From the NCBI GenBank assembly GCA_021307315.1, contig JAJSPD010000044.1, positions 343,455-407,454 of the forward strand: 64,000 nucleotides of DNA, given 5' to 3'. The DNA comes from Bisporella sp. PMI_857 (Eukaryota; Ascomycota; Leotiomycetes; Helotiales; Helotiaceae). Position numbers and translations under genes: made by a program. Under the pieces are notes generated by a model. It was not told where the DNA came from, ran no database searches, and saw only the letters and a list, made by a program, of their open reading frames with translations. This document shows positions 45,474-58,336 of this stretch, piece by piece. The stretch's first letter is position 1. Each line of letters begins with the position of its first letter.

Positions 45474-48371
45474 TTAATAAACTCCATATGGTACGGGGTT
45501 TGCGGATGCATAACCATTACCATTTACAAGCCGTGGCGTCTGATCTCTCCCAAAAGGTACCTGCATATACACAGAACTATTAATTGGAGATTGAGGTTGT
45601 GTTGGAGGCTGCGCCGGTGCTGGAGCAGATATCCATTCCACCCGTATGGGCTGATCTTTACTCATCTTCTGACCATTGTGCCCTGTTTGAGAAGTCAGTT
45701 TCTAGGAGTGAAGATAAATGGAAGTAATTAATAAATCTCGTGGGTGTGGGAATAGAAATAGGGTCTTACAAAGTTCGAAACGGATGTCAGCCTATGGTAT
45801 GATAGACCATTAGTCAAAATGCCTCCATAGGAGTTATTATTGGGAATAAAAATTAGTCACCTACAGGTCCCAGAGCCACTTTGACAAGATAGTCGATCCG
45901 GTGATATTTATCTCCCAAATTCCAGAAATGGCGATTCTTCAATTTGAACTTTGTAAGTTCGACGCTTGAGAAGTCGGACTGTACATTACAGAGCACCGAG
46001 CAGTCTTTTCGTCGCCACAGAACGTCAGCCTTGGTTCCATGCACTTATCTGAAAATTGCGAGATGCATACTTTGATTCATAGTATATGGGAGGTATTCCT
46101 TTTCCAGTTGCGAGGTTATGATTGCGGCAGTAAACACACGATACGGATTCCCAAACGTGACTCTTTGCCTGAAAGGCCTAACGATTGGATAATCGACGGA
46201 CACGGCTTCTCCCTATGTGTAGTCAGCAAAGTGATTTTAGGAGATTGGCCTGTTTCCGTACTTGCTTAATGAACCAATCAATAACATCTGCGACATAAAC
46301 CTTCCCATCAACGGCATCTCGATGTGTCTTTTGGCCGAAATGTTGAGGATTATTGGAGTTGTAAGGTACTTTGCAGATGGTTCCATAAGATGCTCGACAA
46401 CATCGCCACCCAAGAACCGAGTGGCCACCTTTGAGCTTCTGCAGTCGGTCTGCAACGATGCCTGTAATTATGTAAACCCAGTGGTCAGAATATGCGACGG
46501 ATATCCAGCACATCTTTAGTACTAGCAATCTCGACACCTGTTTAGAGTATTTACTTACCCTTACAAACAACCAGTTGAGGATCCGGTGCCACGCGGACTT
46601 GTAAGCTAGCTGCATTGGAAAACGATGAGTGTGCGTATCGTGCTCGGAGACGCTTCTGTACGTATGCAGAGTTCCCTAAACCCCCAGAAAGGACGAGGTG
46701 TGCCTCGCTCATCTTAGTATATCTCAAGTGCGTTGCAGAGGAAAGTTACCACTTGTTCAGATGGCAGCTTTTGCTGCATCCGCTGAAGTTGTTTATCGAT
46801 CAATTCAAAAAGCTTAATAATCTACTTGAATCAGCAAGTAACATTTCAAATATTGATCATAATGCAGACCTGCTTGTCGAATATGGCTTGCAACTCGTCT
46901 CTGTTACAATTTCAGTAAAGATTGGGCTGGGCGTCCGTCGAGCAATAACTACCTCTGAAATCGCATTTCTCCGTCTATGATTCCGAATGCTGCGTTTCCA
47001 TAGCTTTTGCTCAGTCGAGGAACTGCTACAGAAAAAGAATCGGTATCATCGGGAGCACCATAGTCGCATTTAGCGTTTTGATACTCCTTGCTTTTCATCA
47101 TTTCCCAAGGGGTGTCTTCTAGATCAATACCCATAGGAGTGGCTTGATTAGCAGCTTCTAACCTCTGTTCAACTGAGTCTTCAAAAGCACTATCAATCTG
47201 GGCCGATCCAATATTCGCACCTGATAAAGTCAGCTTCCACCAATACCAACATGAATAGTGCTAGCTAGGAGGTCTTGAGAAAATCGTTTACCGAATACAA
47301 CATCAAGCTGCTCTAATTGAAGAGATCCTCCCCCTGTACCAGTTACTCTAAGCGCAGATAAATCCTACAGAGATATTTAACATCACCAGTCGACGCTTTA
47401 TGAAAGTGAGGGCCTACAGTTGTCCCACCGCCCGCATCGCAAACTAGAAGGATATCTCTTTCCTTTTACTCGGTTAGATCACGGTCCATACAAAGAACAG
47501 AGGCAGCTCTAACCCTAAATATTGCCGGCGACTCCTTGGACATATGGACAGCAGCTGCTTCTGCCTCAGTCAATCCTATAATTGACCTATGATTAGGGAA
47601 CTTCCCAAACCCTGCCCTTTCTGTGATTGCACGAAAACGCTCTACCGTTGGGTGTGGCTTCCAGGTTGTCGGGACACTGAAAATGAATTCAACCCTCGCA
47701 TTTGACCATGTTGAAGCAAGTTCGCCCTGCAACTTAAATTCTATATATTGATAGAGAAAACGGAAATAATCTAGATACCAGCTTTCTACCTCTTCAATAG
47801 ATCTAGGGACATCTGATTGATTCTTTGCTTCTTGTTGCGCCTGTCGAAGTCGGTCTTCGTCAATGTACGTCTTGAACCATTCTCGATGTTCTTTGTTCTC
47901 GGCTGTCTGTTCTGTAGCTGTTTCGGAGAGGAATCCCCATGAAGAGGGGGTTTTCGGATGAGACTGGTGGGCTGGGTAAACTAAGATGGTAGGAACCTTC
48001 CCATCAAAGGCGACAAGTCAGTAATTTAGAGCACAAATTCGTGAATATCTACACTCAAGCCTGATGGGGTAATGCGCTATACTATGGCAATTAAGAATAA
48101 TTTCTACCTTATTTTCATTGGCCTGCATTCGCCCGGGCCATCTCTGAATCCATCGAATTGTATCTGTAGCTTGATGTAAGTAAATTAAATAATCACTAGA
48201 TGCAGAGCGAAACCCACCAGACCCTACGGAAGGATTCGCATATGCAACTCCGGTACCTAGGTCAGAAAACATGTCAGTAGATAACTAATACAAGAGAAAG
48301 GATTTAATATTCCACCCACAAGTCATTCCAAAATCAATCGCAACAATCAAATCAGGCCGTGGTTCGTCCAT
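45474..48371 (-). CDS. Hsp70-like (actin-fold ATPase) protein, fungal divergent family
   Basis: Fourteen exons sum to 679 aa: 48371-48320, 48256-48108, 47996-47514, 47462-47418, 47364-47292, 47220-46953, 46900-46870, 46821-46750, 46712-46559, 46461-46262, 46212-46071, 46004-45865, 45791-45770, 45682-45474. ATP-binding signatures are IVAIDFGMTCTGVAYA (phosphate 1, about residues 9-24), DAGGGTTDLSAL (phosphate 2, from 237) and HLVLSGGLGNSAYVQ (adenosine, from 396). The C-terminal part has SVLGWRCCRASYGTICKV, FELWHNGQKMSKDQPI and a Pro-rich tail, and lacks a canonical peptide-binding domain. An apparent TAA at 46045-46047 falls inside intron 11 and is not a mutation. In fungi this family is expanded and often occurs with NLR or HET genes. 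Its role is unclear. Confidence 0.9.
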
Positions 48372-49274
48372 GATGGGCCAATCTAATGGTTGAAGGATGA
48401 ACCTCACAAGATTCAAGCGATTCAAACGTGCCTCCTTTGAGATTTCGAGAAGTAGATGACTCTGCTGAGAATTAGATGAGGCTCAATGACTTGGACCTCA
48501 TCGTCCGGGTTCAGCCTTGATCCTAACCCCGGCGATTTGGTGGCTGGTTATCTGTTGCCTCTTTAGCTGCCTTTCTATTGTTTCTTTTTTTGGATGGTGT
48601 TGATCCTCGCTCTATACCAATTCTGAATTGGCTTGGCATCTTTCCACGCGGGACAAGATGTCTCACCCCTTTTCGGCTAAAGTGCGGGTTACAATGAGGT
48701 TGTGGCGGTTTCGTGTAACATCATCCCTGGCACGCTGAGCATCTAGGCAATAAACTTGAGCCGCATTTTGGACTGATCAACTTATGTCTCATCACGCCAA
48801 GTGTATTCCTGTTCAGCTCTCAATTCGCCTGGTGCCACGAAAAGAATGGATATAACATAGTTGTCATACTTTATTGGTGGCCATGGCCAACCCTTGTCAT
48901 GCGGGATCGAATACTCTTCTCTAGACTAAATAATAATTGTGATTTGGCTTGCAGTAGTTAAGAAAATCCGAATGTTTCTTGTTCTCGAGCAGTCCAGATC
49001 TATTACGCAAACTGCAGCACTTCTGCAGATGCGAAATTCTCTACACAACAATTGTAGATAACAACACAAATATTCTTTCACGGACATCCAACGATCATCT
49101 GGAGAGCAGGCTACACCTTGTGACGCTGAACTTGTTTTCTTTTCTTCCTTGAATCCGGAAGCCATCTTTTGGAACTTTCCAGGAAACACTGGAATTCGCA
49201 TTTTCAGTTATAATTCGACCTCCAGAGCATAGAAGTGCAATCGTAGCATTGGCAAAGAATCTTTTTACTACGAT
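48372..49274. other. Divergent intergenic region
   Basis: 900 bp between the Hsp70-like start and the next gene's start; carries both promoters. Frames here (for example 48926-49201, minus) are not convincing. Confidence 0.5.
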
Positions 49275-50668
49275 ATGGGCGACCCAATCAGTCCCGTGGT
49301 GTGTGAAGTCGCCTGCGATAATGAATCCAAACCCGTCGCGCTGTGCAAAACTGATAAGTCGGAAACGGATGAATCGTCTGTAATTGTTTGTCCAACAGGA
49401 ATTGGCGGGGGTTCATTCACAGATAAATACATCACATACTCTGGTTGTACTGCTACATCGACCTCTAGTACAGTAAACTGTCTGAATACAATTACGCCTG
49501 CGATGTGTGGTTATGGCAGCACCAAAGTTCCCTGCCCAGTTTCAGGAGTCGGTGCCACAACAACCTCTATACAGACCAGGGGACAAGTGTCAAACACGGC
49601 CTCAACTACACTGGCCACACCAAACTCTCCTACAGGCGCAGATAAGTCTCAGGAAACCATCTTGGCCCCAATTGTGCCCCAGAAAGAAAAGCCTGTGGGG
49701 ATCTCGAAAGGTGCAGCCGCCGGAATCAGCATTGGCACAGCTATACTAGGCGCAGCAATTGCCAGCTTCTTTTTTGTTTTCCTGTTCGCCCGATACAAGA
49801 AGCGTCGCCAGCAACCAAATGATTACACACACCACCTTGGAAATTTTGAAAGCAGCCCAAAAAAAAGCGTCGTTGTTGTAGCGGAGAATTATTTACCACA
49901 ACCCGCTGAAGACGATGCAATCAAAGGAGAATTGTCAAGACTGCGAGACAACATAAAAAACCATGCCCAGAGCTATTATCACACAGCACCTGTTAGCGCC
50001 CAAGCCATTGATCAAAATCGACTCCACTCGATTTCTGGAGCCACGGGGATTCTAGCTCCAAAACTTCAAGAACTTTTCTTGAATCCGAAAACTCGTACAA
50101 CGACAATACGACTGTATCTCGCCTGGATAATCCTGTCACGATGTGGATTACAAGAGAATTATTCGCTCCTCCCAGCAGAAGTTGCAACATTTGCAGCTGC
50201 GATGGCTGGAGGGGAGAATACAAGTACCAGTAAGTCTTACAAAGGCGAGACAGCTTTTCGGCCGCGCTCGTTCAAATGCTGATAAATCATGCAGGCGAAA
50301 CAGCTCTTGTCAGTAAGTGGAAGGCAGTATCAGGAGAATTGTTGCAGAAGCGCAAAGCCCAGAAACCATCTGCCCCTGATCATAGCATTGCCCAAGTTAT
50401 TGTCGATGCAGATGCGGTTCTCGCAGTCTTTGTTGATCCTCAGCCTAACGAGAATGATAAACGTCAACGGAACTTAGAAGGGATTGTGAGAAGGGCAGCA
50501 CAATTTGCGTTTCTTCTCTTTTCTCAGCCGAGCAGTTGGAGCATTGATTGGGCTCCTGGAATGAGAGGCTCACAATTTGTCGTGTTTCCAGGGTTGCTAC
50601 AGACTGTGAATGAAGAAGGTTCTGCACAGCGACCCTCGCGACGATTCAGCGAGTCAGAACTTGTCTAA
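49275..50668 (+). CDS. Single-pass membrane protein, uncharacterised
   Basis: Exons 49275-50229 and 50295-50668 (65-bp intron) give 442 aa. Residues 1-95 hold eight or more cysteines (VVCEVACDNESKPVALCKTD, MCGYGSTKVPCPV) and look extracellular. A Ser/Thr-rich stalk follows, then one membrane helix around residues 150-172 (ISIGTAILGAAIASFFFVFL). A basic stop-transfer RYKKRRQQ is next, then a ~270-residue cytoplasmic part ending in an ordered domain (HSIAQVIVDADAVLAVFVDP, RRAAQFAFLLFSQPSSWSID). No signal peptide is seen at this ATG, so an upstream exon may be missing, though a reverse-anchored start is possible. Family not recognised. Confidence 0.75.
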
Positions 50669-51144
50669 ATCTGGTTGATATCCGGTATTAGTCGTATAAG
50701 GGGCGCCTTTCCAACTATGGTGTTAGTCTAGCTGTGTCTTTTTGTTGCTGATCAATTTTGGTAGTTTGAGGCTGAAATGTGGAGGGACGTGATAGTTCTT
50801 GCAGATCCAAATTAAATTTAGTTTTTTTTATGAGAAATGCCAAGTAAACTTTGGTGAATTTGTGCGTTCTGCCGTGGTGGCTGAACGCTATTACGGGCTG
50901 GAAGTAAGAAGATCAACCACCTTCATTATAATAAGGTGTCACATACTGTACGGCCTGACTGGAAATAGGCAGACTTTCTCTCTTCGATACCCCGCCTTCC
51001 CCAACCTCGAAATGACCCCTTCAGCCCCGCTACGCTGCGCTTGGTGTCAGTCTGGTATTAATCCAAGGCACGCATCTTCCAGGCCTGTTTGCCTGGAGTG
51101 ATCATCGCAATTGTTGCTCAAGATCATCTTGTCGTGAATCGGAT
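50669..51144. other. Short intergenic region
   Basis: Contains only 3' flank and promoter sequence as far as can be seen. Confidence 0.5.
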
Positions 51145-52956
51145 ATGGCCGATCTCGGGCTGGGTGCTGTTTTCGGTGCAATCAACACCACTTTCAAATT
51201 CTCAGAGTTTGTCATCAAGCTTTCGGAGGTTCGCCCTGAGAATTTAGTCTTCGTTCGGACCATCCAAAAAGTACGGGTAGATCTCGAAGAGACAGAGCGC
51301 CTACTCAGCAACCCATCAATAAAAGCGGTCTTGAACAACAATCCCCAAAAATTGATGTGGATGAAGAATGGTATCGATAGTACGAGACACGCTCTCAATG
51401 ACATCGGCCGATATGTGGAACGCGTCCGCTCAGAAAGTGACCGTGATGGTACCATAGATTTTGCGACTAGAGTCCGCTGGGTTCTCCAAGACCACGCGAA
51501 ACTTGAAAATCGACGCTCGGAATTAGCTGCCTGCCAACAAACTTTAACTGCCGTACTCATTTCACTGAACCAAATTGAAATGTTTATGGGTATAAGCGCT
51601 GTCAGTGGCTCTGGCAATGACGTACCTCCGCCATCCTATGAAGCATCAGTTTTCGATGCTGATTTTCGAGGACCAAACAGCAGGAGGAAGCGTAGGATTA
51701 AGGTGACACAGGACGATTTCAAAGATCCAGAAGATGCAAAGAACGGTGGGTTGTCCAGCTTCTCTCTCAACGAAGTTGCACGGAGTTGATGCTAATTTGC
51801 ATCTGAGATAGACGAGCATAAGACCGCACGAACTTCAAATGGTGAGATTCTTTGCGAAGATAAATTGTGGAATACATCCGGAGATGCAAAATCCAATGAT
51901 ACAATAAACCCACAGCTTGCTTTCAAGATAGAAATTTTGGAGGACCACTCACGGCCGACGTTATCACGGTCAGTGATCGCTCCAGCTTCTGAACAAAGAT
52001 GCTCTCAAACCTCAATCAAGCCAGTACCCTATCATAAAGCTCAGGAGTTATTTGAGCTGCCTTTAGATGATTCAATTAGACCAAGATCTTCCATCTCAAT
52101 GGTATCACCTTCCCTATCCTTTTCAACAGAACAGCAATTATATTGTAGAGGCACCAATGATTTTGGACCAGTTAATCCTTGGGATAATTGGAATGTGGCA
52201 GCTTCGATTGATCCAAATTTCACTTTGACGTCTGCTTCATCCTCTAATGCAATGTCAGCACGGTCTTCATCCATAAATACACCCAGTCAGGTATATACAC
52301 AACGTCCTTGGGAGACTACCATTCCACTGCCGGGTCGAACCAGGAGTGAGACCATAGCTGAAATGGAAGCCCTGAGCATCAGCGCAGAATATCCAGCGGA
52401 AGCGAGTCCATCAGCACGCCAACATTCAGTACCCCAAATATCAATTTCAGCGAAACCTCCTGGAGAAACCTCAATGAGCATGCCAACAACACCACAGTAT
52501 ACCACCTACATGCCACAACACACTCAAAACCATCTCCCGGCAGCGCCTCTATATGAGAAAGTTGAGAACAGTCACCCCCACCCCGCCTCTGCTTCAAATG
52601 CTATAGAATTGAGAAACTCTGGTCAAAGCATAGGGCATACTACTGGACAGCCAATTCAAATGCCATATCCCTCTCAATCTCACAACTCTCTTCATACTGC
52701 CTTCCATAATGTATATATTGATGAGGGGCCAGTCGAGATGCCACGGCAGTCGCAGTATACAGCTCCGCCTCTGGCACCTTATCCAACAACACCTCCGCCA
52801 CCGTCATCGCACGTATCCTCGGAGCCAACCATCCTTCACAGGAGCGGAAGACAGCATCCCACTCAATTGCTTCCGGAGGAAATAGGGACGAGAACTATGT
52901 CACAGAGTAGAAAACGTAAAGCGAAGATGGAAGCCGCACTAGGAGTCCGTTATTGA
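51145..52956 (+). CDS. Protein with helical N-terminal domain (NLR N-terminus-like) and disordered tail
   Basis: Exons 51145-51745 and 51812-52956 join to 581 aa. The intron starts GTGGGT and has a GCTAAT branch site 18 bases before its end. Residues 1-150 are all helical: MADLGLGAVFGAINTTFKFS, RTIQKVRVDLEETERLL, then RWVLQDHAKLENRRSELAAC and QQTLTAVLISLNQIEMFMG. This layout resembles the N-terminal helical bundles of fungal STAND/NLR and HeLo-like proteins, a low-certainty match. After a basic NSRRKRRIK stretch the protein is disordered and rich in Ser/Pro/Thr/Gln. It ends in RKRKAKMEAALG, a short motif seen at the end of similar proteins. No NACHT or NB-ARC follows. Confidence 0.75.
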
Positions 52957-54221
52957 TAATGAGATGCTACGTCGTGTGAAAGGCAGATCCTCTGTAGACA
53001 ATACGCCGAAGTTCAGAGATACCAGTGATACTTCTCAGCAGCATTGGTAGCATATATTATTGCATAGGGCGACGTTTCTAGCATTCAGGATTTGGCATAG
53101 ACATCGTCATTCACGTTTATTATGCATATAAACCCAATAACTACCATACCCAGATGTCATCATAGTAACGACCCAGTTTGGTACGAGGTTAAGCACAACG
53201 CGTTGACCATTTCACTGCTTTGGAAGTATTGTCAAACCAGGAAAGGAGAACCAAAATGATGGCGAAAAGCCTAACTCTAATCGCAGACCGACCATGGCTC
53301 CATTCCGCCCGTAAAATTGGCTTTACCATAAGGCATCTTCTGCCATAAACTTGGCCAGTATTTTGCAGTACCCCCCTCGAGAATTCTATCAAAATTGCCG
53401 TGCCTATCCTCCGTGCGCGCAAGAGGAACTTCAGCGGCAAGGCGCAACGCGCCTAGGATGATGTTGTTGTCTCTGCTCAGCAATCGTGGTTGCACAAAGA
53501 GTCATGAAATTCTCTGCTATGGAAAGCCAGGAAAATGTGGTACAGGGACTATATTCCCGAGAGGTAATGATGGAGATGGTTGTCCAGTCATGACACGCAG
53601 AGCGAGCATCTGCAGATCCGGCTTTCAGAGGCTGCTCTTGATTGTGGCAGATGACCTAAATGAGGCTGAATACTACCAAGACATGGAGCTTTGACAAGAG
53701 ATTCATGAGCAAAAGGTGATAATTCCTCCATTTGTGTGGCTGTTCTGGGCTTTAAGTCTACAGCAGGCGAGGCCTGAATACCCGAGTGAGAAAAGGCCGT
53801 ATCTGCGAGTGTTTTTGACTAGCTGGAAGATTAAGTCATGAATGTGTCTCTTTTTGAAGTTCTGGAGGCGTTGTTGTCTCACCTCAAGTTGCTGCTTTAT
53901 TCTCAATATTGTGGCTGAGGCCGAGAGTGACGGAGACCATTTGCCAAGCAATTTTGTATTGTTCTAGACATTCCGAAAAGAGAAGTGTGTAGCGTAAGTG
54001 TGAATGGTTATCAACGCCCGGGAAAGCAAAGCATGTCCAAGAAATGTGGCTAGACTTGCTTTTTGCTTGCTGAAAGCTCTGTGATCAGCTATGTAGTTGT
54101 GGCACTGAAAATCATAAAGTTTCTATGAGATTGAAAACTGCCAGACTACCCCGTGACATATAAAGGATACCTTTCAATCGCAGCAATCTTTCCCCTCTTT
54201 CACAACTAAATTTCCTGCATC
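52957..54221. other. Intergenic, no gene seen
   Basis: 1.3 kb. The final 40 bases before 54222 (TTTCCCCTCTTTCACAACTA) look like a fungal 5' leader. Confidence 0.5.
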
Positions 54222-55391
54222 ATGCTTCTCGAAATGCAGAATCTGGCGGTGATCCTGTCTCTCTGGTTTGCGGTATGCGCAGAAGAGACTGTATCCGAGC
54301 CATCTATCTCAATGGTAACTCCTGCTCCCGATCCCGAGCTAGTCAAACGGCAGACGTACGACTACTATGGTCAATCCGACTTTATAGGATATTATGCGCA
54401 TGGTTCTATTTGTTAGTCATTTCTGCTCCTTGCATCTGGGAGATGTATTTAACGTTCTTTGCAATCCAGATACTGCAGCCACTTGTTATGGCACATCATA
54501 CCATGAGACTTACATTAGCGCCGAGGCTCGTTATTTTGGAGGTTGCGAGTCTTCTGGAATATATATGGCTTTCACGTCCTGTATTGGTGATTGGGCATAT
54601 GGATTATACACCTATAATTCTGGAATAGCCTATAGCACCTCTACATCCTGGTCAGTTATCCATCGCTCTTTGCACAGCAACAAATGATGATCATTTGAAC
54701 TTATTCTTGGAACAATAGTTATAATTCATGCTATTATAACTATATGCTTTACTATCCCTCCGCCTCTACCTCCTATTTCGTAGATTGCGGTTCCACGTAC
54801 GAAACATTCTACCGCGCACCGTTCACCTCGCTCCCTAATATTGGGCCGACCTCTTACCCTAGTAAGTGAAATTACAGCATAAGGCAACCGCATACTTACT
54901 CCTTCTCTTCGATAGCTCCTATTATTACGACAACACATACTTCACCAGGGCCACCACCACAACCTACAAGTCCAACGACACCCTCACGTTCTTCGGTGTC
55001 TATCACTCCCTTGCCAGCTGGCCCTAGCCCCAGTGCCAAAGTCCAGATCGGACCCATAGTTGGCGGCGTGATCGGCGGGATCGCGGTCCTGCTATCCGTC
55101 ATCGTGGGTATCTGGCTCTGCTTGAAGAAAAAGCGTCAGAGCAACGTCTCTGCTCATGAACAGTCTCTCCCCGTGATGATACCGCAGCAGCCACAGCAAG
55201 CGCATCCTGCCTATGCATTGCCGGAAAAGGTCCCGGTAACGGCTCAGACCTCCCCGTACACGCCCCAGCAGCAATGGGCTTCATCGCCCACTAGCATGAG
55301 CCCACCGGGTTCTCCGCCCCCACCGACCTACTTTCCACAGCCGACGCATCAACCGCCGAATCCGCAGCAACAACAAGGCCCTTTCCCTTAA
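54222..55391 (+). CDS. Type I membrane protein with Cys-rich ectodomain, uncharacterised
   Basis: Exons 54222-54411, 54470-54650, 54719-54861 and 54916-55391 encode 329 aa. Signal peptide LLEMQNLAVILSLWFAVCA; the second ATG at 54234 would give a cleaner one. A possible dibasic cut is at LVKRQ. The Tyr/Ser/Cys-rich ectodomain (ATCYGTSYHETYISAEARYF, YNSCYYNYMLYYPSAS) is followed by a Pro/Thr/Ser stalk. One membrane helix lies at about residues 222-244 (GPIVGGVIGGIAVLLSVIVG), then KKKR and a Pro/Gln-rich cytoplasmic tail. The layout resembles fungal wall-stress-sensor-like or mucin-like surface proteins. Not assignable to a named family. Confidence 0.82.
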
Positions 55392-58336
55392 CCGAACGAA
55401 ATATTTTCTATCCATTTCGATAATGTCCGTCTACCCACACATTTGTCAATGTTATGTCTAGTGATTTCAGCCTGGGAGTCTACCATCGTATTAGTTTAGC
55501 TATTATGTTTTAGAGACATATCGGTAGTAGGATATTGGTGCCTTGGCGTTGGCGATTTTTCACAATATGACGGCCGATTCATGATAATGCAAGCCTTACA
55601 AAATGAGGAGGGATGTTTAATTCCTGATTTTCAAAACATTACACATTTCGACCTCAATAGCGGGCAACATTGGAAACTGTTGGGGCAAGGTTAATGGCTT
55701 TGGAAACAGGAGCTTTGAGCTTTGCATTTAGAAGCCGAAATTCTATCCTTGAAAATGAACACTCGTTTCTTCTGAGCAGAACAATGTTCTGGGTACATGT
55801 TTTGCCTAGCAAGCCAAGAATTGACATCACTAGGTGGCCTCTACCCTACGAAAAGAAATATTGTTGTAGCTCTATCAATCTCATGCTGTCTATCCCATCG
55901 CCTAATCACCACACCTCCTCGCATCATGGCAAATCCAACCGATATACCTCTGTAAATCGTGCGTCGCCTGCTATCAACCCTTCGTCCTCACCATATTCTA
56001 TTAGCTCCCCATATATCTTACCTGTTGTAGAGAATCTCTCACCTACGCGAAGCAACCACAACATTAAATTCAAGTGCATCAGCTTGTAGCGCTCTCGTAG
56101 TGAAGTTGCTGATGATTGTCTTTCCCCCATATTAACCCTCGCGCTTGAATTGATCCAGCTTGAAATTTCGCCTCCTGTCCATCACATCTACGCATAGGTA
56201 ACGGCCGAAGGCAGCCAGACCAATGAAAATATATTACTAGCGAAAATATATTGCCGACAAAGAGGACCGGCTGCCAGCCAGGTAGTGTATTTTTTACCCA
56301 TAGATGGGCGATCATCTCCAATTTTAACACTAAAATATGGACTCCAACATAGACACCAGATCCACCAACCGCCAAGGAATTCTTCTTCCTTCAGAGTCGC
56401 TTGTTAACCTCCGACACGTAAAAGTCTATTTTGATATACATCGGCGGCCCCAAATACGGCGAAGGTATCACCAGTAAGTGTCAGCTTCATGAATATGTGG
56501 TGGAAAATTTGAAGGTCAGAGCGGTGTAGATATGATAAGGACAAGAATTTCTAAAGGATGCTGAACATGTCGTATGAGAAGAAAAAAAGGTGCGACGACA
56601 ACCCCATCCACGACTTCTCACCTTACGAAGTCTCATTCGATTATTTGTCTTTTCCTAGTGAGAATTTGCTCGACTTATATGAAAACTCAGAGGAGTCGGA
56701 AGTGATACTCTGTTGATCTCTCAAATGGGCAAAAGTAATTATAACACCGAAACGTCGATCGCCGGTGCTAATAATGGAAGATTTGGGCAAGCTGAAAGCC
56801 AGTCGCCCTCAGAAAATCTCGTTCTTCGACCAGATATCTGCACTGAATCACGACCAAATTTGTCCTGTAGGTCGCCAAAGCCTAATCTTGTCAATGTTCT
56901 GAGAGGCTAGGAAATTTCTTGTTGGAGCATGCCATCTTGCCTTCTCATTACATTGAGAAAGCCGTTACTATGCAGTTTTCGTCCACCATTGTGGGTGGAA
57001 CTGCAAAGTTGCAGTAGCGGCATATTCTGCTCTTTAGTACTAGACCCGTTTCGGATCTCTCAAAGATACTTAGTAAAGTTCACCTTGCATTGGAGGCGAA
57101 TAAACACTGCACAGGGTACTTCAATAACTACGAAGAGACTTTAGTCATAACGTAATCACACTGCTCATTTTGATGAATCAGTATCTCCCTTTCCCGGAAT
57201 GCGGGCGATAAGCATCCTAACGAACTCTGCTCTTCACAAGAACCATGGCGTAGAGAAGGAGATCTGCCACTCTTTGCTTATGCTGCCATCATCGAAGCTA
57301 TCTCCCGTAAGCGAGATTCCCCCTGAATCTGGAGTGCACGGACCATGTGCATGTAATCCGCCACCATAATCCAAATGCTTCCGGTGAGGCCCCGCATAAG
57401 GGACGCGTTTGCGTACCTGCCGGAGTGCACGAGTGCTGCTCTGAACAGCTTGTGGCTTCCAACCAGGACGGAAGGTCTCAGTTTCGATTCCTGAGGCAGC
57501 ATTCTCACTGCCTGAAAGGGCCAGCATGGAAGGTGCGGGCGAAGCTGTTCGGTAGCTACAACTTACAAGCGGCGAGAGCAGAGCTCGCGCGGCTGCCGTG
57601 ACAGCCATTCCTGGGCTGCAGCTTCTCGACGTTTACCAGTGCCTGACTCGTACAGTTTACCTGTCCAAGGATGGGAACGCGATTCAGCGGCACGTTTCTA
57701 AAGCCCGCCGGCAGAATCCTGCGTGGCACAAGACTAAATGCCCGTCATTCCGAGCGTGCAAGGTGCAAACCTTTCCTTGCCGAAAGTCGGTGGGTGCGGC
57801 TGTTTGTGGTAGGAGGGCGAGCGGCGCCTCTCTCATGCACTCCACTACGACGGGTGGCCTAGATGCAAGCGAACAGGCGTTTGGTAAGTTGCTGGAGAAC
57901 GATGCCGCTCAAGTAAAAAAGACGCTATTGCAGAGTTTGTATTATTCGCTATACATTCACGTTACTAAGGTTCAAAATTAACTTACTTAGTTTACTAAGT
58001 TAAGGACTTAATAACCCAGAGTGGGAACCCAGTAATTTTGCCACAGCGTAGATTCACTAAAGAGAACGAAAGTCGCATGCCTGGGTGATAATTATTTGAG
58101 AGATAAAATGCAATGATATAATGCACAAAGGCCGTCTAGTTTCCAGCGACTCCCTCCAGATGCTGCCTTCACTCGTTTTTAATATCCCTGTACCGTAAAT
58201 GAAATGCTCCTTTCTCTCAATAAACCAACGCCTTGTCCACCACGCCTCACTCCCTTCGGTGATCTCTCTATATGGACAACCACTATCGTACACCCTTACA
58301 CTCCCTGTCTATTTCCAGCCTTAGCTCTTAGGTAGC
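55392..58336. other. Long intergenic stretch, patchy composition
   Basis: 2.9 kb without a gene I can model. A 50-codon frame at about 56560-56718 (MLNMSYEKKKRCDDNP start) and one at 56713-56910 look weakly protein-like but lack splice support. Bases 57230-57880 are noticeably GC-richer than their surroundings, with open frames on both strands and no recognised product. Confidence 0.4.

Noticed and set aside
46042..46050. In-frame TAA suggesting the Hsp70-like gene is a pseudogene
   Set aside because: The stop lies within a 66-bp intron (46005-46070) whose removal restores NCSVLCNVQSDFS in the family context.
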